Positions 49,501 through 56,953 of a stretch of 64,000 bases of DNA are shown here, piece by piece. Source of the DNA: Hippopus hippopus (lineage: Eukaryota > Mollusca > Bivalvia > Cardiida > Cardiidae); the NCBI GenBank assembly GCA_946811185.2, contig OX328109.1:682001-746000 (forward strand), given 5' to 3'. The stretch's first letter is position 1, and every line of letters starts with the position of its first letter. The notes beneath the pieces were generated by a model. That model was not told the origin of the DNA and did not search any database. It worked only from the letters and a program-made list of their open reading frames with translations. The position numbers were made by a program, and so were the translations under genes.

Positions 49501-52500
49501 ATAACACCCTCCTGCAAACCTAGCATTTGACAAAAGCAAAAAAAGCAAGTTATCTTTGAAATAAATTTTAATCAACGTACCTTCCCCACCATATGAGTCC
49601 TATAACCAAGTTCTTGGAACCATTGGGGCATGATTTTTTCCGACAATGGCAGACCATATCGTTCTGAGGAGAAAATTACGCTTTCCTGCAAACCTGGTGT
49701 TAGATAGAAGCAAGATATAGAGGATAATTGTCTGTTTCGGTGTATGATAGAAATTCCTTTCATCGAGTTAAAAGCAACTACTATAGCCCTCACTTTTCAC
49801 TTGATGAAAGAAATCTTGATTTTGAAATTTTGAAACAAGCAATTATCCTATTTCTTTTAAAATGCTCATCACCTTACCTTTTCTTTTCACCCCTAATTTT
49901 TGCTCATCATGAGAAAAATATGTGCGTTTTTCAAGCGAGATCTATTCATTGTAGATCTAGTCGGATATGGACTAACTCTAATGATAATGTCATGATGATG
50001 ATGTCATGAGTGATGTTGACTACATCATAAAACTGTTCATGTTCACCTGCTAAAAAATTCATTCATGTTCCATAAATATCTGTGGTATGTCAAAAATAAA
50101 AGTTGTAAAATTCACCGATGAATTATAAGGACAGAATTCACTGTTAGATTTCTATAAACTACTCAAAAGCATACAAAAAAAAAAAAAGAGCCACGCTCTG
50201 ACAAAGGGGGTTTAATGCATTTCTGTGATACATTATACCAAGCAAGTCATTACATAACTATGGATCCATGAAATTCCTTTTGTCTAATAACCAAATGGAT
50301 GGATGGATGGATGGATGGGTCGGTGGGTGGATGGATGGAAAAATGGGTGGGTGGGTGGATGGATGGATGGATGAGTGAATGGATGGGTAAATGGGTAGGT
50401 GGGTAGATGGATGGAGAGATGGATTTGCGGATAGATGAAGTGTTTATTTGTCTTGTCAAAGGTAAACCCTATCACTTGGACCCCATTCAATTTGTCATCT
50501 GCAAATGCTTTCAATTTGGAAAAGTCAAACATCTTAGTTGTTTGGTAAAAAAAATATCTTTTACCACGTAATTCCAAGTTTTATCACCCTGACTGAGGTG
50601 GATTCTGAAAACATTGTAGAAAAAATGAGAAAATGCTGGTAACCAGCATTTTCTCCTTTTCCCACAATTTTTTCTATCCTATCAAAGAAAACGATTATCA
50701 TTTGACCTACATTTATTTTGTCGTCTGCAAATGTTTTCAATTTGGACAGGTCTAGAATCTTTGTCAGTTTGGGGGGTCTGATACAGTAAAATGCTTTACA
50801 GTAAATAAAGAAAACTAAACACAGCTATTTTGGAGGTCTGATACAGTTAAATGTTCTATAGTAAATAAAGTCTACCTGTATGTATTGGATGTTTGCCAGA
50901 CATCAGCGCACCTCTGGTTGGCGTACATATCGGAGAAACGTAGTAGTTGTTGAGTATTATTCCCTCGTACGCTAACTTGTCAATGTTTGGGGTTGGAATC
51001 TGATTAGATCCATGGAAACTAATGTCATTCCAGCCCTGTATAAATAAACACATGAGACATCTTGCCAAAACCTTTACTTTATACAGACAAACTTGTTTTC
51101 ATTGGCTAGATTACTTTTTAAAACCTTTTGAAAACCAAGGCAAGAGGGCAACGAGGGCCTTGTACTGCTCCACTGCCTTATAAACAAATGTGCCATATTC
51201 ACAGTGGGAGACAAAAGACAGTTACTTCCCTTTTATAGCTTCCCATAACTAACTAGGTCCTGCATAAGGTATTAATTGGTTCTTATCCTTGATATTCTTT
51301 GCACTACTTAGGAATATTCAGGTTTAAATATCTCCTTCAAAATTCATCAAACTACAAAATTGATCTATTTGTTGCATTTCAATGGTAATAGTGTGTGAAA
51401 TTCGATTTGCAAAATTTAATGTTATGAAGACCTTATATACATCAAAAGTCAAATTATAATAATCGCAACATCTCTTGGTAAAGCAAGGATAAAAACAAAG
51501 AAAATCAAATAAAAGGACATAGTTGCAATTTTATTACCTTGGTTTTTATCTAACAAGGGAGATAATTTTAATTTCATTTTTTCTCCCATTGGCATCAAAA
51601 GGGGTGTTAAACTGTAAGTAGTCTGTCTGTATTGAAATACTCCTTTTTCTCAGAATGTTTTCTGACCTTACAAACACAAAATCAAGCCTTTGAACCACAT
51701 TTCATTTGTCATTAACAACTACCTTTAAATTGGGCTTATCTAAAATTTTATTTTCTGGTAAAGAGTTAACACTCTACCACACAATTCCGAATTTTAACGA
51801 CCCTGACGGAGAGGAATTTTGAAAACATTGTCAGAGAAGTAGAAAATGCTGGTGACCAGCACTTTCTTTTTCTCCTTTTCCAATAATGTTTTTTGCATTT
51901 CCATCAACGTATTTGACAAAATTTTTTAGAATTCTTTTCCACTGACTTCCGAACACATCTGAAACTTTTCAAACTGTGACAATTTGGCATAAGAAGTGAA
52001 AGGCACCATCTGGTTAACCAATCAAATTACGATGCATAATGAGCATCACAAGTTGCCTAGTCAACCCACGACCAGTGCGCGAGATTCATATCTAACGGTA
52101 TGCTACCCTAGGTACCCTAAAAGCCAATTAAATATTTTTCTTTGTGAATAAAAATCTTCCACAAATTTCAATTCTTGAGTCACATTTACTTTGCCATCTG
52201 CAAATGCCTTCAATTTTGACAAGTCTGAAGTTTTGCCATTTGGTAGAGTTAAGCTATTTTCCTGTTATGGCCAATTAGTTTGTACACTATCATTTAGCAG
52301 TTAACTCATTACCAAACGACAAAATTTTAAGTCTAGTCCAAATTGAAAGCATTTGCAGATGACACATATAGGGAGGCTGAAATTATGGAATTTGTCTCTA
52401 ACAGAGAATAAAATATTGTTGGAAAAGGAGAAAATGCTGGCTACCAGCATTTTCTCCTTTTTCCACAATGTTTTCAAAAGGCTTTTTTCCTAGGATAGTG

Positions 52501-52647
52501 TGGTAAAAGGTCAAAGGACAAACTCAAACTAAAGCACACAGTTACCAGATCATCGGCCACAATGACGAGAATGTTGGGTCTGTCAGCACCAGATACATGT
52601 CCACACCATGCCAGAGCAACAATTATTATGCATAAATCTCGGATCAT
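36792..52647 (-). CDS. Arylsulfatase B-like sulfatase with duplicated alternative exons
   Basis: Exons in transcript order: 52647-52546, 51035-50876, A1 49693-49581 or A2 49519-49407, B1 48801-48685 or B2 47052-46936, 44786-44664, 41640-41511, 38713-38560, 37560-36792. One A plus one B gives 1668 nt, 555 aa, close to the ~530 aa usual for arylsulfatase B. There is a signal peptide at 1-20. Catalytic set: D32-D33 (VADDL), the formylglycine cysteine C71 in [12 protein letters not shown]125 and H127 of GK|WHLG across the A/B junction, H217 (HQAVH), D281-N282 (FTTDNGG), K303. Arylsulfatase B removes 4-sulfate from GalNAc in dermatan and chondroitin sulfate in lysosomes; the substrate here is not shown. 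All splice sites are GT-AG and all phases agree. The family also includes arylsulfatases I and J, so orthology is open. The gene converges on the GH1 gene, 3.3 kb apart. Confidence 0.93.
37610..37867. mobile_element. MITE-4 copy
   Basis: TIR pair near TAGGCTATAAGAAATGACC and AATTCTTACAGCCTATA. About 50 nt from the arylsulfatase exon 8 acceptor. A further repeat (37890-38130) shared with 40960-41235 follows. Confidence 0.78.
38163..38224 (+). mobile_element. MITE-1 right-end fragment
   Basis: Ends TTTGGTAAAGGGTTAA. Confidence 0.7.
38237..38533 (-). mobile_element. SINE-M copy, full length, with 11-bp target duplication
   Basis: TTCATACAAAT at 38226-38236 and 38534-38544. The tRNA-like head is at the right (GTAGCTCAGTCAATAGAG on the minus strand). 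Lies 15 nt inside the intron from the exon 7 donor. Confidence 0.92.
38560..38713 (-). CDS. Arylsulfatase exon 7
   Basis: 154 nt. Encodes [17 protein letters not shown] and [14 protein letters not shown] with the metal-binding Asp-Asn. A SINE sits 15 nt into the following intron. Confidence 0.95.
38787..38852. repeat. MITE-2 hairpin
   Basis: GTAGATCAAGATCAGACTGC arm and its complement. Confidence 0.85.
39240..39665. mobile_element. Element with two ~160-bp internal units
   Basis: CACTGTGACCTTGAC occurs twice about 160 bp apart; ends ACTTCGTTGAAGGGGGCATA. This is a common bivalve repeat type. Confidence 0.6.
39731..39890 (+). mobile_element. MITE-1 copy, shortened
   Basis: The stem carries an ATTAT insertion in one arm. 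Confidence 0.75.
40199..40468 (+). mobile_element. SINE-R copy with 11-bp target duplication
   Basis: CCAACGTAACC at 40188-40198 and 40469-40479. A box TGGCTCAGTAG, B box GAGTTCGATACC, tail GGCGTTAAACCCC. Confidence 0.92.
40597..40860 (-). mobile_element. SINE-R copy with 10-bp target duplication
   Basis: CCTTGTTTCA (40587) and CCTGGTTTCA (40861), one mismatch. Confidence 0.85.
40960..41235. repeat. Interspersed repeat with a C/T/G homopolymer block
   Basis: Related to 37890-38130. Contains runs of C, T and then G at about 41141-41176. Confidence 0.6.
41511..41640 (-). CDS. Arylsulfatase exon 6
   Basis: 130 nt. Encodes [15 protein letters not shown] with the active-site His H217. Confidence 0.95.
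41699..41762. repeat. MITE-2 hairpin next to arylsulfatase exon 6
   Basis: About 60 nt upstream (minus strand) of the exon. A related, imperfect copy is at 41956-42031. Confidence 0.85.
42074..42265 (-). mobile_element. MITE-1 copy with a disrupted stem
   Basis: About 45 nt separate the two stem halves. Confidence 0.7.
42318..42537 (+). mobile_element. MITE-1 copy
   Basis: Stem at 42420-42477. Confidence 0.82.
42732..43020. mobile_element. MITE-4 copy
   Basis: TTGACCTGGCAGGGC left end and GCCCTGCTAGGTCA right end. A right-end fragment is at 44333-44390. Confidence 0.8.
43022..44330. mobile_element. Element with a six-unit 162-bp tandem array
   Basis: GTTATGGTTCT recurs at 43245, 43407, 43569, 43731, 43893 and 44133 (the last step is 162 plus a 78-bp partial unit). 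Flanks carry ATACGCCCGT and a matching GGCGTATAA. Because 162 is a multiple of three the array stays open for 348 codons, but that frame resembles no protein. Architecture resembles bivalve elements with internal satellites. Confidence 0.75.
44392..44622 (-). mobile_element. MITE-1 copy
   Basis: Intact stem at 44452-44502; ends about 40 nt from arylsulfatase exon 5. Confidence 0.85.
44664..44786 (-). CDS. Arylsulfatase exon 5
   Basis: 123 nt. Encodes [13 protein letters not shown] and [19 protein letters not shown], matching the sulfatase segment before the conserved PLFLY strand. Confidence 0.9.
44875..45103 (+). mobile_element. MITE-1 copy
   Basis: Starts TTAACTCTTTACCAGATG. Confidence 0.88.
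45098..45330 (+). mobile_element. MITE-1 copy in tandem with the previous one
   Basis: Stem at 45212-45268 with a TTG insertion in the loop. Confidence 0.88.
45573..45611. repeat. MITE-2 half copy
   Basis: Right arm only, after a MITE-1 fragment (45496-45555). Confidence 0.65.
45755..46125. repeat. Element with TTTCGC and TGTATATT-type motifs
   Basis: Related to the insert at 26160-26350 (TTTTCGCGGGAAGG, and GGGATGCGAAAAA near the right end with ATACAGTATA). Boundaries approximate. Confidence 0.4.
46281..46695 (+). mobile_element. SINE-M copy interrupted by a MITE-3 fragment
   Basis: The tRNA-like head is broken between A and B boxes by 46336-46447, flanked by GGGGTTGT on both sides. Confidence 0.82.
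46709..46757 (+). mobile_element. MITE-3 right-end fragment
   Basis: Ends AAAGGATGGCTCA; a GT/G-rich tract follows. Confidence 0.6.
46936..47052 (-). CDS. Arylsulfatase alternative exon B2
   Basis: 117 nt, same phases as B1 but clearly more diverged from it than A1 is from A2. Begins [13 protein letters not shown] and contains [19 protein letters not shown]. Acceptor TTTACAG, donor GTATGT. A MITE-1 copy starts about 30 nt upstream of its acceptor. Confidence 0.9.
47083..47312 (-). mobile_element. MITE-1 copy by exon B2
   Basis: TTAA at both ends; begins about 30 nt upstream of B2's acceptor. Confidence 0.9.
47309..47542 (-). mobile_element. MITE-1 copy sharing TTAA with its neighbour
   Basis: Intact stem at 47377-47430. 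Confidence 0.9.
47542..47736 (+). mobile_element. MITE-1 copy, left stem lost
   Basis: Left arm and right half of the palindrome only. Confidence 0.75.
47737..47930 (+). mobile_element. MITE-1 copy
   Basis: Stem at 47813-47870. A further right-half fragment is at 48020-48110. Confidence 0.82.
48146..48293. repeat. Foldback repeat
   Basis: TTTGAGATAAAATTTTATTA pairs with TAAATAAAATTTTATCTCAA; ends GATCTGACATG and CATATCAGATTC. A relative is at 56205-56320. Confidence 0.8.
48545..48655. repeat. Minisatellite, about 28-bp unit, four copies
   Basis: GGTTTATG with GATAAGCAACAGAAA-type units. Confidence 0.75.
48685..48801 (-). CDS. Arylsulfatase alternative exon B1
   Basis: 117 nt, phase 0 to 0. 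Begins [10 protein letters not shown] and contains [19 protein letters not shown]. Acceptor TTTTCAG, donor GTAAGA. Confidence 0.88.
48867..49148 (+). mobile_element. MITE-1 copy with duplicated stem half
   Basis: The stem region is partly repeated at 48990-49095. Confidence 0.82.
49148..49377 (+). mobile_element. MITE-1 copy by exon A2
   Basis: Ends 30 nt from A2's donor. Confidence 0.88.
49407..49519 (-). CDS. Arylsulfatase alternative exon A2
   Basis: 113 nt, same phases as A1. Its protein differs from A1 at 5 of about 37 positions and ends HIVGK. Only 61 nt separate A1's donor from A2's acceptor. Including both would shift the frame. Confidence 0.9.
49581..49693 (-). CDS. Arylsulfatase alternative exon A1
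   Basis: 113 nt, phase 1 to 0. Encodes [20 protein letters not shown] and ends HMVGK. Acceptor ACACCAG, donor GTACGT. Confidence 0.9.
50189..50290 (+). mobile_element. MITE-3 left part
   Basis: GAGCCACGCTCTGAC start, running into the microsatellite. Confidence 0.72.
50293..50440. repeat. GGAT/GGGT microsatellite
   Basis: Imperfect tetranucleotide array; open frames over it are artefacts. Confidence 0.93.
50558..50775 (-). mobile_element. MITE-1 copy
   Basis: Stem at 50618-50668; a truncated copy precedes it at 50452-50549. Confidence 0.85.
50777..50871. repeat. Tandem duplication beside exon 2 donor
   Basis: GTCTGATACAGTAAAATGCT and GTCTGATACAGTTAAATGTT begin two related units about 60 bp apart, the second ending at the donor. 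Confidence 0.75.
50876..51035 (-). CDS. Arylsulfatase exon 2 (formylglycine site)
   Basis: Encodes GWNDISFHG and [18 protein letters not shown], the sulfatase CxPxR signature. 160 nt, phase 0 to 1. Confidence 0.96.
51130..51640. repeat. Partial copy of the 28.9-30.0 kb element
   Basis: AAGAGGGCAACGAGGGCC and CTCCACTGCC left-end motifs; no coding content. Confidence 0.5.
51640..51770 (-). mobile_element. MITE-1 right part
   Basis: Ends TCTGGTAAAGAGTTAA. Confidence 0.7.
51766..52257 (-). mobile_element. MITE-1 copy split by about 240 bp
   Basis: Left part to about 51905, right arm from about 52150; the insert is unassigned. Confidence 0.72.
52302..52515 (+). mobile_element. MITE-1 copy by exon 1
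   Basis: Ends 31 nt from the exon 1 donor. Confidence 0.88.
52546..52647 (-). CDS. Arylsulfatase exon 1 (signal peptide)
   Basis: ATG at 52647. Hydrophobic leader, then [12 protein letters not shown] with both metal-binding aspartates. Phase 0, donor GTAACT. Confidence 0.92.
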
Positions 52648-52723
52648 ATTTAATCGACTGTGATTTCAAATCATCTTACGTACAACTGCAATCGAAATAA
52701 GACATACTGCATGTCACTATAGG

Positions 52724-52994
52724 CTGTCAGAATTGACCTGGCAGGGCTTGGCTAACCTTTTACATAAGTCAGCCAGTTTATTTTTCATTTTAGTGGCCTT
52801 GAGCCATTCGAAGTTGATTGTTGTAAACCTACGTAACCACATGCATCACAACGTATGTACTTTATTGATTCTTTGCTTCATGGGAAACAGTTTTTCACAA
52901 TGATTTCGGAATTTATCTGTTTTACCACAATCTAAAGTACAGTGAGCTGTAACATAGCTCTACTGTGCCAGGTCAATTCTTACAGCCTATACAG
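52724..52994. mobile_element. MITE-4 copy upstream of the arylsulfatase start
   Basis: Inverted ends GGCTGTCAGAATTGACCTGG and CCAGGTCAATTCTTACAGCC. About 75 nt upstream of the start codon, so it may overlap the promoter. Confidence 0.9.
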
Positions 52995-53235
52995 CAGAGC
53001 TCCAGATATGAGAGTGATGATATTCTTAATCCATTATTTTCTTTTCAAAACCGTAAGTTGTGAGTACTCATTAGAATCGTCTAGATAAGATGATTTTAAT
53101 CAGTACCCACAGCATAGAGTTTAGTGGAGAATAATTAATATTTTCAATTTTGAAGTCAAAATACTCCCTCTGTCAGGAGCTCTATATAATACATATAGAC
53201 AATATGAGGGACGTTCTGAGAAAACAGGGTACATG

Positions 53236-53428
53236 TATTACCATTTACCAAATGACAACATTTTAGATCAAGCCAGTTGGAAGTATTTACTGATGACAAC
53301 AAAACTGATGTGAATCAAACGTTGAAATGTGTTTCGGAAGGATAGAAAACCTTTGTTGGAAAAGGAGAAAATGCTCCTTACCAGTATTTTCTCCTTTTCC
53401 CACAATATTTTCAAAAGTCTTTGTACCA
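53236..53428 (+). mobile_element. MITE-1 copy, right end lost
   Basis: Stem at 53358-53402. Confidence 0.78.
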
Positions 53429-53878
53429 GGGGACTGTTTTACTCGAGCACTTATGCGAACATAAGTAAAAAATTTCCTAAGTTTGTACGTAAGTCAAAGT
53501 TCCGCATTTTACTAAAGTTTCCATAGCTAAGTGTGAATGTAAGTTTTTGTGTTACTTTACGTATAATAACATCGGTCGTAAGAACATAGGCTGAAATCTG
53601 GGGGCATTTTTTGCACTGCGTTGTTATAGAGAAGAAATTTGAGAAAAAAAAATATCATTATAATTATCCTCACAGCTATCTGCTGCAGTTATAAATTTTA
53701 TGACCTCGCCCTCATAGACTATTTATTGTACCTCATAACTCACAATCGTTGTTCATATAAGAATAAACCACAACAGAAAGAAGAACTATTTCTCAAGTTA
53801 AGTATGCATGGTTTTATACAGTACCTGCTGTACCTAAAATCCAAATGCATTAACCTACAGAAGCTCACATAATTATGA
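53429..53878. other. Nothing recognised
   Basis: AT-rich. No gene seen. Confidence 0.35.
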
Positions 53879-54105
53879 TAAACCCTTTACAACTCAATGC
53901 TGCCTTTTAACGACCCTGAGAAGAAAAGGCTTTTGAAAACATTGTGGGAAAAGGTAAAATTGCTGGTAACCAGCATTTTCTCCTTTTTCCACAATGTTTT
54001 CTTCAGTATGATAGACAGATTACATATTTTGAGTTACCTCTAAGTCTAATTTGTTGTCTGCAAATCCTTTCAATTTGGACAAGTCTTAAATTTTGTGGTC
54101 TGGTG
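53879..54105 (-). mobile_element. MITE-1 copy
   Basis: Stem at 53938-53996. Confidence 0.85.
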
Positions 54106-54793
54106 TACCTGCTCCTATTCCTAAGCAACTTCCTCATTAGTTTCAAAGTCAGTTTGAAGTCAACTAAAAAGTATACCACAAGCTTACTCACCATAGATTT
54201 AGTCAGTCTATTTAGCTACATATGTCTTGTATCTTTGTGAGTAATCTAATCATGTAACAGTGCCTGGGGAATCAAACAATAGATCTTTTAACATCATATG
54301 ACCAGTGCGGCAGCTTGCAAGTAGCAGCCATGAATAAATAGTTTCGAGCTGGTTACCAGAGTTAACTCCACTGTCTCTGTTGATCGAAAATGGATACAAA
54401 GTGATTTACGCTTGGACCCCTGACCATTTAGACCTTTTAATTTTTTCCATGACATTTTGGTCCCTATGTGACACATACAGACATTTTTTTCCCTTGAGAC
54501 AAACCCCTGGTTCTATTTTTAGATGCTGATTTAAATGTTTAATGAGCATTATGATGATTGATATGGAGTATATGCATGTATACACTCGTTACAACTCGGC
54601 CTATTCCGTAATTAATGGAGTTGACGGGCTGGGCCTACCATCCCGAGGTTCGAGGAATGGGGGTATAGATCTACAGTTATATATTTGTATTTGCCCTACT
54701 CTTTTGAAAATTTTTGTTTCGGTACATTAAAGTTTCCATTCTGTCGTGGCGCTTACATGATATGTGTTTTGCCGACAATAATTTGATTACATT
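54106..54793. other. Nothing recognised
   Basis: No coding signal or assignable repeat. Confidence 0.35.
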
Positions 54794-55027
54794 GGAGCCA
54801 TGCTCTGTGAAACGGGGGCTCAATGCATCTCTGTGATACATTATACCAAGTAAGTCATCATCTAACTATGGATCCCTAAAAATTCATTTTGTCCTACATC
54901 CAACTGAATCAGGAGGTATAATGGTCCTTTGACATGCAGAAAAAATTACCAAAAGCATTTCCACCCATTTCATGAGCCAATACTTTTTGCAGAAGCATTA
55001 AGCCACCCTTTCACAAAGCATGGCTCA
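54794..55027 (+). mobile_element. MITE-3 copy
   Basis: GGAGCCATGCTCTGTG start and AAAGCATGGCTCA end; internal hairpin deleted. Confidence 0.8.
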
Positions 55028-55267
55028 TTTATAACTTGAAGTAAAGCGGCAATGAGAATTGAGGAGCTAGATGTTGCAAACTTGATGTATACATGTACAT
55101 GTATATGTATGTAATTGCTCTGACGTCTTTTGAAGATATAGTAGTGTAACACCAACAGGTTCTGCACTGTTTACCCACGGGAGAAATACTTTTAATAGAG
55201 ATCTACTGATAAAGAAACGTAAATTAAAAAAAAAAACGATGGCGGTACGACAGTCTAGCAGAGGTCT

Positions 55268-55492
55268 CTGATTCTCTACAAGATGACAAAATTTTAGTCT
55301 CCTTTATATTGAAAGCATTTCTAGGCGACAACAATAAGGTGGCTTAAGTGATGGGAGTGTCTCAAACAAGGAGAGAAAACATTGTTAAAACAGGAGAAAA
55401 TACTGGTAACCAGCAGTATCTCCTTTCCAGTAATACTTTCCAAAACCTTCTCCCACCAGGGTCTTTGAAGCTCGGGATGGTGTGGTTTAACG
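55268..55492 (+). mobile_element. MITE-1 copy, diverged
   Basis: Stem at 55390-55430. Confidence 0.75.
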
Positions 55493-55623
55493 GAATGAAA
55501 AATACAATTTTGAGTTAATCTCGGAAACTTATGAACTGAAATTGTTGATAGTTTGAGTTGTAGGCTATCGAGCTTTGTGTTGGAGAGAGAGTCTATCAAG
55601 TAATGCTGCATCGGGCATTGCCT

Positions 55624-55775
55624 TGGTCCAGGCGGTAATATTTTTTATCACTCCTTATCATGGTGTCGGTACATGATTTCTACAGATCTTTGGCAAAACT
55701 CTTAATCGCTTATTTCGTTTTTGACAAAGTTGCGTCCTGATATGTAAAAGGAAAAAGCGATCGAACAGCAACCCA
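55624..55775. mobile_element. Short element with CTGGGTCC-type ends
   Basis: Left TTGGTCCAGGCGGTAATA; right ACAGCAACCCAG. Confidence 0.7.
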
Positions 55776-56204
55776 GAAAAGCTATTTAAAGTATCTACGA
55801 AGATTAATTTTCACTGATAAACTTGTTTATCTGCATATTTTTAAGTGTCAGAGAATGTACTATATAAAAAGTTTGCGGGGGGGGGGGGGGGAGAGTTAAA
55901 AACTTTTGCAGTTATCTCTAGTTATCGATGTTAGAAAATAAACCTTAAACTTTATTTTTCATGGATTTTATCATATAACCTCCCTTGTCTTCAGCGTAAT
56001 ATATCCGTCACAAATTTTCTTATCCTACTCACGTTTGAGATCTATAAGAACTGGGCACTTGACTTCATATGAGAGGTCATAAATACTTTTTTTTTTAATA
56101 TAAGTTAATCGGGTCTTATCCAATGAAATTTCCACGTGTGCATGTATCATTTTGAACGTAATGACTGATAGTTCGCTGTTTTATTACGTGTTAAAAAGAA
56201 TCTG
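55776..56204. other. Nothing recognised apart from a G-tract
   Basis: A run of about 14 G at 55876-55890. Confidence 0.4.
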
Positions 56205-56340
56205 ATTTTCGTTGCCTTTTCAGATAAAAGTTTATCACCAGATAAGCCAGAGGCCTCGCTCAATAAATTTTTTTTAGGTTCGTTAAATAAAAATTTAGCT
56301 CAAATACCAACTTAAGTCAGATTCTATACTCGTATACATG

Positions 56341-56690
56341 CCCAGCCCCGGTAGCTCAGTCAGTAGCATACAGGACTTGAGAACAGAGGGTCGCTGGTTT
56401 GATTCCCGGTACGGCCAATTTCTTTCCGAAGATTGATAATAGTCATTACGACAGGATTCATTCATCCGTCGCCGCTGACCATTGTTTCATTGATACTTAT
56501 GTGGGAAAGCAGCCAGTGGCGTGGAAAGAATATTGTGCGGAGTACTGGTAAGAGAAACTCCGGGAAAGCATGAATAGATGCACCGGCCGCCGCGAAATAA
56601 CTGAAATAATGGTGAAAACACCATACAATTCCAAACAACCAATCAATCAAAACGGCGTTAAACTCCAATACAATCAAACAATTCCCGCAC
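56341..56690 (+). mobile_element. SINE-M copy
   Basis: A box TAGCTCAGTCAG, B box GGTTTGATTCCC; tail with GGCGTTAAACTCC. Lies 100 nt downstream of the Kunitz stop, opposite strand. Confidence 0.85.
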
Positions 56691-56744
56691 GCACAAGTAA
56701 AAATGTAAGACAATGAGCGCATGTTTCTTTAATTTCGTTAAAGC

Positions 56745-56750
56745 TTTAAT
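56745..56750 (-). promoter_or_regulatory. Possible polyadenylation signal of the Kunitz gene
   Basis: ATTAAA on the minus strand about 40 nt after the stop; a second copy lies at 56728-56733. Confidence 0.5.
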
Positions 56751-56789
56751 TCATTCTTTGGGCACACTTATCGGGGGATTCTGCATGCA

Positions 56790-56953
56790 TCATTTCATGC
56801 AAGTCCTCTCGCATGCGCGACGGGTTGGAAAGTTGTTCCTGTTTCCTTGACAACCTCCATAGACGAATCTCCTGCATCTCTGACGTGTCAGATCGTAGTA
56901 GTACTTCGGAACATAATTCTTGCATGGACCTGGATCTTTTAGCTTTATGCAAA
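56790..56953 (-). CDS. Kunitz inhibitor exon 2
   Basis: Carries the whole inhibitory domain and stop TGA at 56792-56790. Confidence 0.9.

Noticed and set aside
46936..49693. Two tandem arylsulfatase genes instead of alternative exons
   Set aside because: Only these two exon types are duplicated, in order A1-A2-B1-B2. No second copies of the other six exons are visible.
50250..50577. Pro/Ile/His-rich open frames
   Set aside because: Translations of the GGAT microsatellite.
56746..56952. 68-codon frame on the minus strand
   Set aside because: Overlaps Kunitz exon 2 in another frame; the cysteine pattern shows the neighbouring frame is coding.
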